From contig CAVVFG010000017.1 in the NCBI GenBank assembly GCA_963747405.1, positions 1 to 64,000 of the forward strand: a DNA stretch of 64,000 bases, written 5' to 3'. The position numbers and the translations under genes were made by a program. Below the pieces are notes generated by a model, which was given only the letters and a program-made list of their open reading frames with translations, was not told where the DNA came from and ran no database searches. Positions 1 through 9,315 of this stretch are shown here, piece by piece (positions within the stretch are counted from its first letter, which is position 1; every line of letters starts with the position of its first letter). Source of the DNA: Fodinibacter sp963747405 (GTDB taxonomy: Bacteria > Actinomycetota > Actinomycetes > Actinomycetales > Dermatophilaceae).

Positions 1-90
1 ACGAGCGCAAGGTTCTTCAAAGGTCGTGCCCGTATTCCTGTTGGCAGTAAGCCAGCCGCAGGGGGCTGGTTGACAGCAGGAGGCAACCGC

Positions 91-2307
91 ATGTCCGAAG
101 AGACCACGCAGAACGAGGGTTTGTCCCGGCGCACGATGTTGCGCCTGGGCGCGGCCGGAGGCCTGGGGGTGGCACTGACCGGCGCCACCGTCGCAACGCC
201 CTACCTCGCGAACAAGGGGCTGCTGTCGCCCGATGGCGCGTTCGGCGCCACCGGGACGGCGCTGTCCGACTCGTTGTTCTACGTCGAGGCGTTCCCGACC
301 AGCCCGCTGATCCTCGCGCCGTTCGTCGACCCACTCGTGGTGCCGAAGGCGCTGCGGCCCGAGCCGCCGGGCACGTACAAGGCCTGGTCCAAGCCTCCGG
401 GACCCGGGGTGGGCGAGCAGAACTCGCTCGGCAACCAGCAGCACCAGCTGTGGCCGGGGCGGACTCCCTGGAGCTCGACGCTGAACTCCTACCCCGACCC
501 GCTGGTGTACAAGATCGACGTGCAGGTCGACACCCACGCGTTCACCACCTCACGCGTGCTGCCGATCGACAAGAACGGCCGGCCGACCGAGTCCTTCGAC
601 GCCGCCGGCAACACCTACGCGGCGGGCACGCAGCGGACCTTGCCGCGCAGCACCATCTACGGCTTCAACGGCATCTTCCCGGGGCCGATGATCAATGCCG
701 AGTACGGCCGTCCCGCGCTGGTGCGCTTCATCAACCGCCTGGACGAGAACCCGGAGAACCTCGACCGCCAGGACTTCGGCTCCCCGGACTACTCGTTCCT
801 GACCCACCTCCACAACGCGCACACCGCGCCGGAGAGCGACGGCAACCCGCACTACTCGTACAAGTACGGACCCAAGGACGGCGGGTTCCCCACGGGCATG
901 TGGGTCGACCAGCTCTACCTGAACTGGCCCGCCGGCGGAGACGACCGCGAGAAGCAGAGCTTCTTCTGGTTCCACGACCACCGCATGGACCACACCGGCT
1001 CCAACGTCTACAAGGGCCTGGTCGGGCTCTACCCGATCTACGACCCGAAGCGGATGCCGGGCAGCAAGGGTGGCATGGACGCCGGCGACGAACGACAGGG
1101 CCTGCGGCTCCCGGGCGTTCGGACCAGCCACGGCGACGGATCCTTCGATGTCGAGTACGACATCCCGCTGGCCTTCTTCGACTGCCGGCTCGACGACGGT
1201 GTCACGGTGCACAAGGACGTCCACGACGCCGAGTTCCCAGCCGCGAACAACCCGTCCACCCACCCGGAGTGGTGGGGCAAGACGTTCTACAAGCACTTCC
1301 CCAACCACGGCTTCGTCGGCGACATCTTCACCGTCAACGGCACGGCCTTCCCGGTGTTGGAGGTCAAGCGTCGCAAGTACCGGTTCCGCTTCCTCGACGC
1401 GTCGGTCGCCCGGATCTACGACTTCCAGCTGATGAGCTCGACCCAGGGCCCGAAGACTGCCGTGTCGCTGGGCTACGGGGGCGACGAGCTCGAGGGCCAG
1501 TACCGCATCCCCGACGGTCAGCAGTGCATGAAGTTCACCCAGATCGCCTCGGACGGCGGGCTGCTGCCCGTCCCCATCCCCCGCGACAACTTCGAGCTCT
1601 GGCCGGCCAAGCGCCGTGAGGTCATCATCGACTTCACCCGCTACCAGGACGGCACGCCCACCACCAAGGGTGACGTCATCTACCTCACCAACACGATGAA
1701 GATGCCGGACGGCCGGATGTGGGCCAGCGCCTCGCGCTTCTCGCCCGATCCCGACTACAAGGTGCCGGTGCTGAAGTTCGTCATCGGCGACGACGCCCCC
1801 GACAACAGCCGCATCCCCAGGGCCATGCGCCCGCTCCCGCCGCTGCCGTCGAACTGGCAGTCCCTGATGGACGACCGGCTCATCTTCGAGGTGCAGCGCG
1901 GCACCGGTGCCGGTGAGACGGAGTGGCTGATCAACGGCATGGCGTTCGACCCCTCGACCGTGGCCACCAGCCTGAAGAACAAGGCCGGCAAGAGCCCGCT
2001 CGCCCAACAGAAGAAGAACAGCTTCAACCTCTGGGAGATCCGCAACGGCGGAGGCGGCTGGGTGCACCCCTTCCATCTGCACATGGAGGAGCACCGCACC
2101 GTCATGCGAGAGGGCAAGGACGTCACCAAGCGCGCGGATGCCGGTCACCCCGACGACCTCTCCCGCGAGGACGTCGTGGCCCTCGACCCCGGAGAGTCGG
2201 TGATCATCTACCGCGGCTTCCGGGACTTCACCGGCCCCTATGTGGCGCACTGCCACAACCTGGCCCATGAGGACCACGCCATGATGTTCGGCTGGGAGAT
2301 CACCTGA
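91..2307 (+). CDS. Tat-exported multicopper oxidase
   Basis: Multicopper oxidase of the three-cupredoxin type (CotA/bilirubin oxidase-like), expected to oxidise phenolic or metal substrates with O2 outside the cytoplasm. The N-terminus has a twin-arginine signal (LSRRTMLRLGAAGG) followed by a hydrophobic stretch. Copper ligands are seen in order: HLHNAH, FFWFHDHR, HPFHLHMEEH, and the C-terminal HCHNLAHEDHAMM, which holds the His-Cys-His and axial Met. The ATG at 91 is chosen over an in-frame TTG at 70 because AGGAGG (78-83) lies 7 nt before it. At about 738 aa it is longer than CotA (about 513 aa). The stop overlaps the next start (TGATG), so the downstream membrane protein is probably co-translated. 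The substrate cannot be told from sequence. Confidence 0.9.
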   Translation: MSEETTQNEGLSRRTMLRLGAAGGLGVALTGATVATPYLANKGLLSPDGAFGATGTALSDSLFYVEAFPTSPLILAPFVDPLVVPKALRPEPPGTYKAWSKPPGPGVGEQNSLGNQQHQLWPGRTPWSSTLNSYPDPLVYKIDVQVDTHAFTTSRVLPIDKNGRPTESFDAAGNTYAAGTQRTLPRSTIYGFNGIFPGPMINAEYGRPALVRFINRLDENPENLDRQDFGSPDYSFLTHLHNAHTAPESDGNPHYSYKYGPKDGGFPTGMWVDQLYLNWPAGGDDREKQSFFWFHDHRMDHTGSNVYKGLVGLYPIYDPKRMPGSKGGMDAGDERQGLRLPGVRTSHGDGSFDVEYDIPLAFFDCRLDDGVTVHKDVHDAEFPAANNPSTHPEWWGKTFYKHFPNHGFVGDIFTVNGTAFPVLEVKRRKYRFRFLDASVARIYDFQLMSSTQGPKTAVSLGYGGDELEGQYRIPDGQQCMKFTQIASDGGLLPVPIPRDNFELWPAKRREVIIDFTRYQDGTPTTKGDVIYLTNTMKMPDGRMWASASRFSPDPDYKVPVLKFVIGDDAPDNSRIPRAMRPLPPLPSNWQSLMDDRLIFEVQRGTGAGETEWLINGMAFDPSTVATSLKNKAGKSPLAQQKKNSFNLWEIRNGGGGWVHPFHLHMEEHRTVMREGKDVTKRADAGHPDDLSREDVVALDPGESVIIYRGFRDFTGPYVAHCHNLAHEDHAMMFGWEIT

Positions 2308-3479
2308 TGTCCGCCGACGTCGCCGCCGCGGGCGTCGAGGATCGGGTGTCCACCGCTCCCGCGCCGTCCGGTGTGCCGTGGCGCACCGTGCTGCCGCTGG
2401 CCGTGGTGCTGGCGCTCGCGAACGTGTTCTGGATCGTCTCGCTGCGTGGGGCAGTCGGCGCCATCGAGCGGACCCAGACACCCTTCGAGAGCTGGGTGCG
2501 CGAGTCGGCGCTCAGCCTGCCGCTCTTCGTGCTGGCAGTGCTCGGCGGCCTCGCCCTGGCGCTGCGCTGGTTCGGGCCGTCGGGGCACCGGCCACGGCAG
2601 GTGGCCCTCACCGGCCTGCTCGTCGCCTCCGCGGCGACCCTGGCCGGGGTGGCCGTGCTCGCCGCCAGCACGTTCTACGACTTCCTGCTCCAGCTCGACC
2701 AGGAGTCGATGATGGGCGCGATGAAGCAGAGCTGCTCCACCGCCTGTCAGGCCGCCCAGGACGAGGCCACCTTCTGGCTCCAGCTGAGGTCCTTCGGGTG
2801 GGGCACCCTTCTCCTGCTCGGCACGAACGTGGTGCTGGTGGCCTGGGCCGTCGCGGCCCTTGGTGGCCGGCTCCGGGTCAGCACTCCCCGCCCCGCCGGA
2901 TCGCGAAGCCTCGGCCGCACCGACGCCTTGCGCACGCTGCTGGTCCTGGGGTTGCTGGGCAGCGCCGTCATCCATGCCGCGGTCGTCCCCGAGCACCTCA
3001 CCGAGTGGTCGGCAGCCGGCTCGTTCTTCGTGCTGCTCGCCACCACCGAGGCCTTCGTGGCCGGCGTGCTGCTGCTGGAGCCGCGCCTGCAGGTGCCTGC
3101 GCTCCTCGCCGCGGCGGCGGTCTCCGCCGGGCCCCTGCTGCTGTGGTTGTGGTCGCGCAGCACCGGGCTTCCCTTCGGCCCGGAGCCGGGCGAGCCGGAG
3201 GCGATCGGCCTGGCCGACTGCGCCGCGTGCCTGCTCGAGGTGGTCACCCTCGTCCTCGCGGTCGTGCTGCTGCGCCGGGTGACCACCGCCCGACCCGCAA
3301 GCGGGTACCCACGCCACGTGGCCGCGCTCGCCGTCGTCGCAGTCGTCACGGTGACCGTGGTCGGCGTGGCCGGCACCCCGCTCGGCTGGACGTCGGTGCT
3401 CATCGAGGGCTCGGGCCACTCGGGCCACGACGGTGCGCCCTCAGACGAGCACGACAGTCACGGCAGCGAGTCCTCGTAG
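2307..3479 (+). CDS. Multi-pass membrane protein coupled to the multicopper oxidase
   Basis: 390-residue integral membrane protein with about nine hydrophobic segments, beginning near residue 25. The C-terminus is rich in His, Asp and Ser (SGHSGHDGAPSDEHDSHGSESS), which could bind a metal. I do not recognise a family. The start codon overlaps the stop of the multicopper oxidase gene, so the two are very likely one operon. Given that partner and the His-rich tail, a role in metal handling or electron transfer for the oxidase is possible but is only an inference. Its 3' end overlaps a convergent cation-efflux remnant by 22 bp. Confidence 0.75.
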   Translation: MSADVAAAGVEDRVSTAPAPSGVPWRTVLPLAVVLALANVFWIVSLRGAVGAIERTQTPFESWVRESALSLPLFVLAVLGGLALALRWFGPSGHRPRQVALTGLLVASAATLAGVAVLAASTFYDFLLQLDQESMMGAMKQSCSTACQAAQDEATFWLQLRSFGWGTLLLLGTNVVLVAWAVAALGGRLRVSTPRPAGSRSLGRTDALRTLLVLGLLGSAVIHAAVVPEHLTEWSAAGSFFVLLATTEAFVAGVLLLEPRLQVPALLAAAAVSAGPLLLWLWSRSTGLPFGPEPGEPEAIGLADCAACLLEVVTLVLAVVLLRRVTTARPASGYPRHVAALAVVAVVTVTVVGVAGTPLGWTSVLIEGSGHSGHDGAPSDEHDSHGSESS

Positions 3480-3772
3480 GAGCGCGGGTCCTCGGCCGGC
3501 TCGATGTGGCAGAGCACGTCGATGTCGGGGACCTCCACCATCAGCGCGTCGGTGATCTCCTTGGGCAGGCTGACGTCCATCAGGCCGGCAGACGCGCTGC
3601 GGACCAGCCGGGAGCCGGTGACCAGAATGTTGAGCCCGACCGCGAAGGCCATGACCGGGTCGAGCCGCTCCCAGCCGGTCAGCCAGACGACCAGCACCTC
3701 GACCGACCCGGTGATCCACCACACGAAGGTCTCCAGCGCGATGGTCAGCAGTGCGGCGCCGATCGACAGTCA
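3458..3772 (-). pseudogene. Truncated cation diffusion facilitator (CDF) transporter remnant
   Basis: The minus-strand frame runs from just after an in-frame TGA near 3775 to the stop at 3458-3460. It encodes about 104 residues that look like the last membrane helix and the start of the cytoplasmic domain of a CDF-family Zn/Co/Fe efflux protein (GWERLDPVMAFAVGLNI, then RSASAGLMD). The usual 200 or so N-terminal residues, including the metal-binding His/Asp helices, are missing, and there is no credible start before an internal GTG at 3724. It is therefore probably a decayed fragment. It overlaps the end of the convergent membrane protein gene by 22 bp. Confidence 0.6.
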
Positions 3773-3976
3773 CTCGAACGGGTCAGGTCCACGGGTGCGG
3801 GGCGGATGCAGGCCACGGGCTGGGACACGCCGCCATTGCCTTCCGCACGGCGCGGCCGCGTTCGGTCCTCCTCACCTGTCGGAGGTGATCCCGCTGACAC
3901 GTGGCCGAGCCACGGCTCAACGGGTGACAGGCTGGGACCAGCCGGGATCGACCGGGACTGACGAGAGGTAGACGAC

Positions 3977-5392
3977 GTGAGCGGACGCCGTGCGATGGGT
4001 GCTGTCGACGCCATCTGGCTCTCGATGGACAGCCCAGAGAACCTGATGGTGATCGAGGGCATCATGACCCTCGACGGCCCGGTCGACTGGCAGCGCCTGA
4101 CCGACGTCCTCCAGCACCGACTGGTCGACCGCTACCCGGTGTTCTCGCAGGTCGTCGTCGACGCCAAGAACCCGCTGGGCATGCCGCACTGGGAGGACGA
4201 CCCGGACTTCTCGATCACCCGCCACCTGCACCACGCGACGCTTCCCGAGCCCGGCGACGAGGCCGCGCTCCAGGCCTTCGTCGAGCGCAAGATGCAAGAG
4301 CCCATCGACCGTACCCGCCCGTTGTGGCACTTCTACGTCATCGACGGGTACCACGGCGGCTCGGTCGTCGTCTCGCGCTTCCACCACGCCTTGGCCGACG
4401 GCATCGCCCTCGCCGAGGTGCTGCTCTCGCTCACCGACGCCGAGCCGGACGACGACCTGCTCCCGACGCCACCTCAGCACACGCGCTCTCGCGAGCTCCA
4501 GGCGCCGCCGACAGGCCTGCTCGAGGTGGCGGGACGGTTCGCCCGTCCCCTCACCGCCCCCGTGTCGGCGGCCGTACGCGGGGCCCGCCAGGTGCTCGAC
4601 GAGATCCCGGCGGTACTCCACCCGTCGTACACCGCGGAGGCGCTCACCACCGCGTGGCAGACCGGCCGGATCGCCGACAAGCTGCTGCTGAGCCGCGTCC
4701 CCGACTCGCCGCTGACCGCGGCCCCCGGTGTCTCGAAGCGAGCCGTCTGGAGCGAGCCCCGCCCACTGGTCGACATCAAGCTCGTCGGCCGGGTCGCCGG
4801 CGCCACCGTCAACGACGTGCTCGTCGGTGCGGTCTCGGCCGCGATCAGCCACTACCTCACCGACCGCGGGCACGACCCCTCCGACATGACGACGATGGTG
4901 CCGATCAACGTGCGCGGCGGCCAGCCGCTGCCGCGCGAGCTCGGCAACAAGTTCGCCCTGGTCATGCTGCCGCTGCCCACCTCGCGGCTCGCGCCGCTGG
5001 AGCGCCTGGCCGAGGCCAAGCGCAGGATGGACTCGATCAAGCACTCCCCCGAGGCGCTGCTCACCTTCGGCCTGATCACCGCCATCGGCCGCACCAACAC
5101 CATGATCGCCAAGCAGTTCGTCGACTTCTTCGCCGCGAAGGCGATCGGTGTGACGACGAACGTCGCCGGCCCGCGCACCCGGCGCCACCTCGCGGGCACC
5201 ACGATCACCGGCATCCTGGGCTGGGTGCCCGGCTCGGGTCCGCAGACGCTGGGCGTCTGCATCATCAGCTACGACGGCGTCGTGCGGGTGGGCTTCAAGG
5301 CGGATGCCGCAGCGGTCACCGACCCCGAGAAGCTCGTGCACGCCTTCGACTCGGAGATGGACACCCTCGTCCGGCTCTCTGCCGCCGTCTGA
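3977..5392 (+). CDS. Wax ester synthase/diacylglycerol acyltransferase (WS/DGAT family)
   Basis: Acyltransferase that transfers an acyl group from acyl-CoA to a fatty alcohol or diacylglycerol, making storage wax esters or triacylglycerol. The catalytic motif HHxxxDG is present as HHALADG at residues 136-142. The family's second conserved block (TVNDVLVGAVSAAI) and the C-terminal NVAGP region are also present. The 471-aa length is typical. The start is a GTG preceded by GAGAGG. Fourteen nt downstream lies an SRPBCC protein gene, probably in the same transcript. Which acceptor is preferred cannot be read from the sequence. Confidence 0.88.
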   Translation: MSGRRAMGAVDAIWLSMDSPENLMVIEGIMTLDGPVDWQRLTDVLQHRLVDRYPVFSQVVVDAKNPLGMPHWEDDPDFSITRHLHHATLPEPGDEAALQAFVERKMQEPIDRTRPLWHFYVIDGYHGGSVVVSRFHHALADGIALAEVLLSLTDAEPDDDLLPTPPQHTRSRELQAPPTGLLEVAGRFARPLTAPVSAAVRGARQVLDEIPAVLHPSYTAEALTTAWQTGRIADKLLLSRVPDSPLTAAPGVSKRAVWSEPRPLVDIKLVGRVAGATVNDVLVGAVSAAISHYLTDRGHDPSDMTTMVPINVRGGQPLPRELGNKFALVMLPLPTSRLAPLERLAEAKRRMDSIKHSPEALLTFGLITAIGRTNTMIAKQFVDFFAAKAIGVTTNVAGPRTRRHLAGTTITGILGWVPGSGPQTLGVCIISYDGVVRVGFKADAAAVTDPEKLVHAFDSEMDTLVRLSAAV

Positions 5393-5405
5393 CCGAGAGG
5401 TTGCC

Positions 5406-5840
5406 ATGCCCACCGACACCGCCAGCGCCACCGTCGTCGTCGCCGCACCCCTCGACATGGTGCTGGAGCACCTGCGTGACGTCGAGGACACCCCGCACTG
5501 GGTGCCGGACATCAAGGAGGTGAAGGTGCTGACCCGCAACGACGACGGCACGCCGCTGACCGCAGCCGTCGCGGCCTCCACCGCCGTGGGCACCGACCGC
5601 TACACGATCGGCTACCAGCACTCCCCCACCGGCATGTCCTGGCACCTGATCGAGGGCCGGATGCAGACCGGCCAGGATGCCGAGTACGAGCTCCGGGCAC
5701 TCGACGCCACGAGCACCGAGGTCGGCTTCAGCCTGACCATCAGCCACAACCTGCCCCTGCCCGGCTTCATCCGCAGCCGCACCATCAAGGGGCTGGTCGC
5801 CAACAACACCGGCGGGCTGGTGAAGCACTTCGCCCGCTGA
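5406..5840 (+). CDS. SRPBCC (START-like) family protein
   Basis: 144-residue protein of the SRPBCC/polyketide cyclase-like fold, recognised by its opening (SATVVVAAPLDMVLEHLRDVEDTPHW) and the alternating strand pattern that follows. Such proteins bind lipids or other hydrophobic ligands. The ATG at 5406 follows GAGAGG with good spacing; an upstream in-frame start at 5304 would lie inside the acyltransferase gene. It sits 14 nt after the WS/DGAT gene, so a role linked to lipid is plausible but unproven. The 3' end faces the convergent FAD oxidoreductase with a 12-nt gap. Confidence 0.75.
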   Translation: MPTDTASATVVVAAPLDMVLEHLRDVEDTPHWVPDIKEVKVLTRNDDGTPLTAAVAASTAVGTDRYTIGYQHSPTGMSWHLIEGRMQTGQDAEYELRALDATSTEVGFSLTISHNLPLPGFIRSRTIKGLVANNTGGLVKHFAR

Positions 5841-5852
5841 CCGGCATCCGGC

Positions 5853-7256
5853 TCAGCTGTCGAAGCCGACCCCCGCGGCGTCCAGGCCGCGAAGCCACAG
5901 GTTGCGCCGGCCGGTGCGGTCCTCGGCGGCCAGGCTGGCGCGCGTCGCGCGAACGGCGGCGAAGCGGATCGGCTCCGGTGGGAAGGGCATCGGCTTGCGG
6001 CGCACCATGCCCAGCAGGGTGACCTCGCTGTCGCGGCCGTCGACGAGGTCGAGCGCGACGCGGGCACCGAACCGGGTGGAGGCGACCCCGAGTCCGGTAT
6101 AGCCCACGGCGTAGGCGAGCCGCCCCCCGAGCGCGGTGCCGAACACCGGGGTGAAGCGCGAGGTGGTGTCGATGACGCCGGCCCAGCGGTGCGTGAACCG
6201 CAGCCCGGCGAGCTGGGGGAAGATGTCGAAGAAGTGCTCCGCCAGCAGGTCGTGCGAGGCCGACTGCTCCAGACGCGGGTCGATCCTCCCGGGAAAGTGG
6301 TAGTTGGCGTCGTAGCCGCCGAAGAGCACCCGGTCGTCGAGGGTGCGCCGGTAGTAGTGGAACTGGTTGCCGGCGTCGGTAAGGCCCTCGCGCCCGCGCC
6401 AGCCCACGGCATCCAGCTGGGCCGAGGAGAGCGGCTCGGACATCAGCACGTGGTCGTAGACCGGCAGGGTGTAGAGCGCCAGGCGCTTGAGCGGGCCGCG
6501 GAAGGCACCGGTGCCGAGCACCACCTTGTCGGTGCGCACGCTGCCCCACTCGGTGCGCACGACCACGCCGGTGTCCTCGCGGTCGAAGGCGGTGACCGTG
6601 GTGTCCTCGTGCAGCCGCACGCCGAGCCGCTCGGCGGCGTCGGCCAGCCCCCAGACCAGCATGCCGGGGTCCACCAGCCCGACGGTCGGGTCGACCCAGC
6701 CGGCCAGGTAGCGCGGCGAGTCGACGCGGGCACGGGCCTGGGCGGCGTCGAGCAGGGTGGCGTCGACCCCGTGGGAGCGGTGCAGCTCGTAGCCCTCGCG
6801 CACCGCGTCGACCTGGTGCTCGCTCAGCGCCATCGTGATCTCGCCGGGCACGTGGTAGCCGGCGTCGACGCCGTGGGCCGTGAGCGTCGCCTCGAAGCCG
6901 GCGCGGTTGTCGTCGGCGAGCCGCTCGAGGGCGGCGACCTCGCCGGGCCAGCACGCGAGGCCCTGCGCCAGGCCGTGGGTGAGCGACGACGACACGAAGC
7001 CGCCGTTGCGGCCGGATGCCGCGATGCCGAGCCGCCCGCGCTCGAGGACCACCACGTCGCGCGACGGGTCGTCCTCCTTGGCCTGGATGGCCGCCCACAG
7101 CCCGGTGAAGCCGCCGCCCACCACCACGAGGTCGGCGCGGTGCCCGGAGCCGGTGAGAGCCGCCCTCGGCGAGGGCCGCTCGGCGCGGTCGGTCCAGAAC
7201 ACGTCGGGCGTCGCGTCGGCGAGCGAGATCCGCACAGCCGCGGGATCGGCAGTCAT
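5853..7256 (-). CDS. FAD-dependent amino acid/amine oxidoreductase (DAO family)
   Basis: 467-residue flavoprotein of the D-amino-acid oxidase superfamily, closest in layout to gamma-glutamylputrescine oxidase-type enzymes. The dinucleotide-binding motif VVGGGFTGLWAA lies near residue 45 and is followed by an acidic beta-strand end (VVVLERG). The C-terminal GYTGLGVA block matches the second FAD contact of this family. It probably oxidises an amine or N-methyl substrate, giving H2O2. A remnant of a cupin gene lies divergently upstream; cupins often accompany these oxidases in actinobacteria. The precise substrate is unknown. Confidence 0.8.
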   Translation of the reverse strand: MTADPAAVRISLADATPDVFWTDRAERPSPRAALTGSGHRADLVVVGGGFTGLWAAIQAKEDDPSRDVVVLERGRLGIAASGRNGGFVSSSLTHGLAQGLACWPGEVAALERLADDNRAGFEATLTAHGVDAGYHVPGEITMALSEHQVDAVREGYELHRSHGVDATLLDAAQARARVDSPRYLAGWVDPTVGLVDPGMLVWGLADAAERLGVRLHEDTTVTAFDREDTGVVVRTEWGSVRTDKVVLGTGAFRGPLKRLALYTLPVYDHVLMSEPLSSAQLDAVGWRGREGLTDAGNQFHYYRRTLDDRVLFGGYDANYHFPGRIDPRLEQSASHDLLAEHFFDIFPQLAGLRFTHRWAGVIDTTSRFTPVFGTALGGRLAYAVGYTGLGVASTRFGARVALDLVDGRDSEVTLLGMVRRKPMPFPPEPIRFAAVRATRASLAAEDRTGRRNLWLRGLDAAGVGFDS

Positions 7257-7288
7257 GGCGTCATTGTGCCGGGTGCGAGGCTGCCGCC

Positions 7289-7472
7289 ATGCGCCTGCTC
7301 AGCACCGACGTCGCCACCGCAGCCCTCGACCACGAGCCGTTGCCACCCGAGGGGGTCGTCGACGGCGCCCCCACAGCTCGATCTCGCCCCCGGGGTGGCC
7401 GTTCGGCTCACCGCCGGGGAACGCACGGTGTGGACCGTCACCGAGCGGGTACGCACGGGCTGGATGGCGTGA
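7289..7472 (+). pseudogene. Internally deleted cupin-domain gene remnant
   Basis: The first 28 codons (MRLLSTDVATAALDHEPL and on to VVDGAP) look like the start of small actinobacterial cupin proteins. After a switch by one frame, the end (LDLAPGVAVRLTAGERTVWTV then TERVRTGWMA and a stop at 7472) looks like the last strands of the same kind of protein. The central barrel with the metal-binding residues is missing. I read this as an internal deletion of roughly 40-50 codons joined out of frame. The intact family member often neighbours DAO-type oxidases such as the divergent gene here. Homology is by eye, so confidence is moderate. Confidence 0.5.
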
Positions 7473-7554
7473 AGGCCGTCGGCTGAAAGGTCTCAGTTCG
7501 GTTCCGGAATGGATCGGGCTGTACCTGTGCGTACCCCTGGGCACCGTTCGTCGC

Positions 7555-7560
7555 TAGGTT
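7555..7560 (+). promoter_or_regulatory. -10 element of gluA (leaderless)
   Basis: TAGGTT lies 6 nt before the gluA ATG, with no purine-rich ribosome binding site between. This fits a leaderless transcript of the gluABCD operon. Confidence 0.45.
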
Positions 7561-7566
7561 CGCTGC

Positions 7567-8307
<741 letters not shown>

Positions 8308-8375
8308 CCAGCCGTGCACCGGCTCCAGCACTCCCCGGGACCCCAGGGTCCACCCCACCACAGGAGGAACTGACC

Positions 8376-9233
8376 ATGACGACACGACGGATGATGGTCG
8401 CCGCCGCGGCCGTGCTCGCGCTCGGACTGAGCGCGTGCGGCTCCGACGACAGCGACAGCGGCAGCGGCTCCGGCAGCAGCGGCAGCAGCGGAGGGAGCGG
8501 CAGCGACAGCCTCAAGGTCGGCATCAAGTTCGACCAGCCGGGCCTGGGCCTGAAGCAGGGCAGCGAGTTCACCGGGATGGACGTCGACGTCGCGAAGTAC
8601 GTCGCCGACCAGCTGGGCGTGGCCGCCGACAAGGTCGAGTTCGTCCAGGCCCCCAGCGCGCAGCGCGAGACGCTCATCGAGACCGGTCAGGTCGACCTCG
8701 TCGTCGCCACCTACTCGATCACCGACGCGCGCAAGGAGAAGGTGTCGTTCGCCGGCCCGTACTTCATCGCCGGCCAGGACCTCCTCGTGCGCTCAGACGA
8801 CACGAGCATCACCGGCCCGGACACCCTCGAGGGCAAGAAGCTGTGCTCGGTCACGGGCTCCACCTCCGCCTCGAAGGTGAAGGAGAAGGTCCCCGGGGTC
8901 AACCTCCAGGAGTTCGGCACGTACTCCGAGTGCGTCGCGGCCCTCGCGTCCGGCGCCATCGACGCGCTGACCACCGACGACACGATCCTGGCCGGCTACG
9001 CGTCGCAGCCGCAGTACAAGGGCAAGCTCAAGGTCGTGGGCAACACCTTCTCCGAGGAGAAGTACGGCATCGGCCTGAAGAAGGGCGACACCGAGATGTG
9101 CCAGAAGGTCACCGACGCGATCAACAAGATGATCGCCGACGGCGAGTGGCAGAAGATCGTGGACGCCAACCTCGGTGAGGCCGGCTACAAGCCGGGCCCG
9201 GGCAACCCGCCCACCCCCGACGCCTGCGCCTGA
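8376..9233 (+). CDS. gluB: Glutamate-type substrate-binding lipoprotein GluB
   Basis: Extracytoplasmic solute-binding protein (SBP family 3) of the amino acid importer. It has a lipoprotein signal with lipobox LSAC, Cys at position 21, followed by a Ser/Gly/Asp-rich linker to residue 44. The binding domain starts with DSLKVGIKFDQPG and contains the family motif EFTGMDVDVAKYVA. At 285 aa it is typical. AGGAGG precedes the ATG. A strong hairpin in the gap before gluC would be expected to raise the amount of this transcript segment over the permease part. The exact ligand (glutamate, glutamine or aspartate) is inferred from operon type. Confidence 0.9.
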   Translation: MTTRRMMVAAAAVLALGLSACGSDDSDSGSGSGSSGSSGGSGSDSLKVGIKFDQPGLGLKQGSEFTGMDVDVAKYVADQLGVAADKVEFVQAPSAQRETLIETGQVDLVVATYSITDARKEKVSFAGPYFIAGQDLLVRSDDTSITGPDTLEGKKLCSVTGSTSASKVKEKVPGVNLQEFGTYSECVAALASGAIDALTTDDTILAGYASQPQYKGKLKVVGNTFSEEKYGIGLKKGDTEMCQKVTDAINKMIADGEWQKIVDANLGEAGYKPGPGNPPTPDACA

Positions 9234-9252
9234 CCCGACGAACCGCGCGGAT

Positions 9253-9283
9253 GCCGCCCGCACCCCACCTCGGTGCGGGCGGC
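9253..9283 (+). promoter_or_regulatory. Strong gluB-gluC intercistronic hairpin
   Basis: A perfect 12-bp stem (9253-9264 pairs with 9272-9283) with a 7-nt loop sits between gluB and gluC. No T-run follows, so it is more likely an mRNA-stabilising or partially terminating element than a full terminator. Such elements are known after binding-protein genes, which need more product than the permeases. Confidence 0.6.
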
Positions 9284-9315
9284 TCCCCGCACCGGCTCAC
9301 CACGAGAGGTGACGC

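Noticed and set aside
52..69. CCAGCC...GGCTGG hairpin as a terminator of an upstream gene
   Set aside because: Only 6 bp, no T-run, and no upstream gene is visible in the 51 bases available.
70..90. TTG start for the multicopper oxidase
   Set aside because: It lies before the AGGAGG at 78-83, which is correctly spaced for the ATG at 91.
8435..9178. Arg/Gln-rich plus-strand frame overlapping gluB
   Set aside because: A shifted reading of gluB; the gluB frame has the lipobox and SBP motifs.
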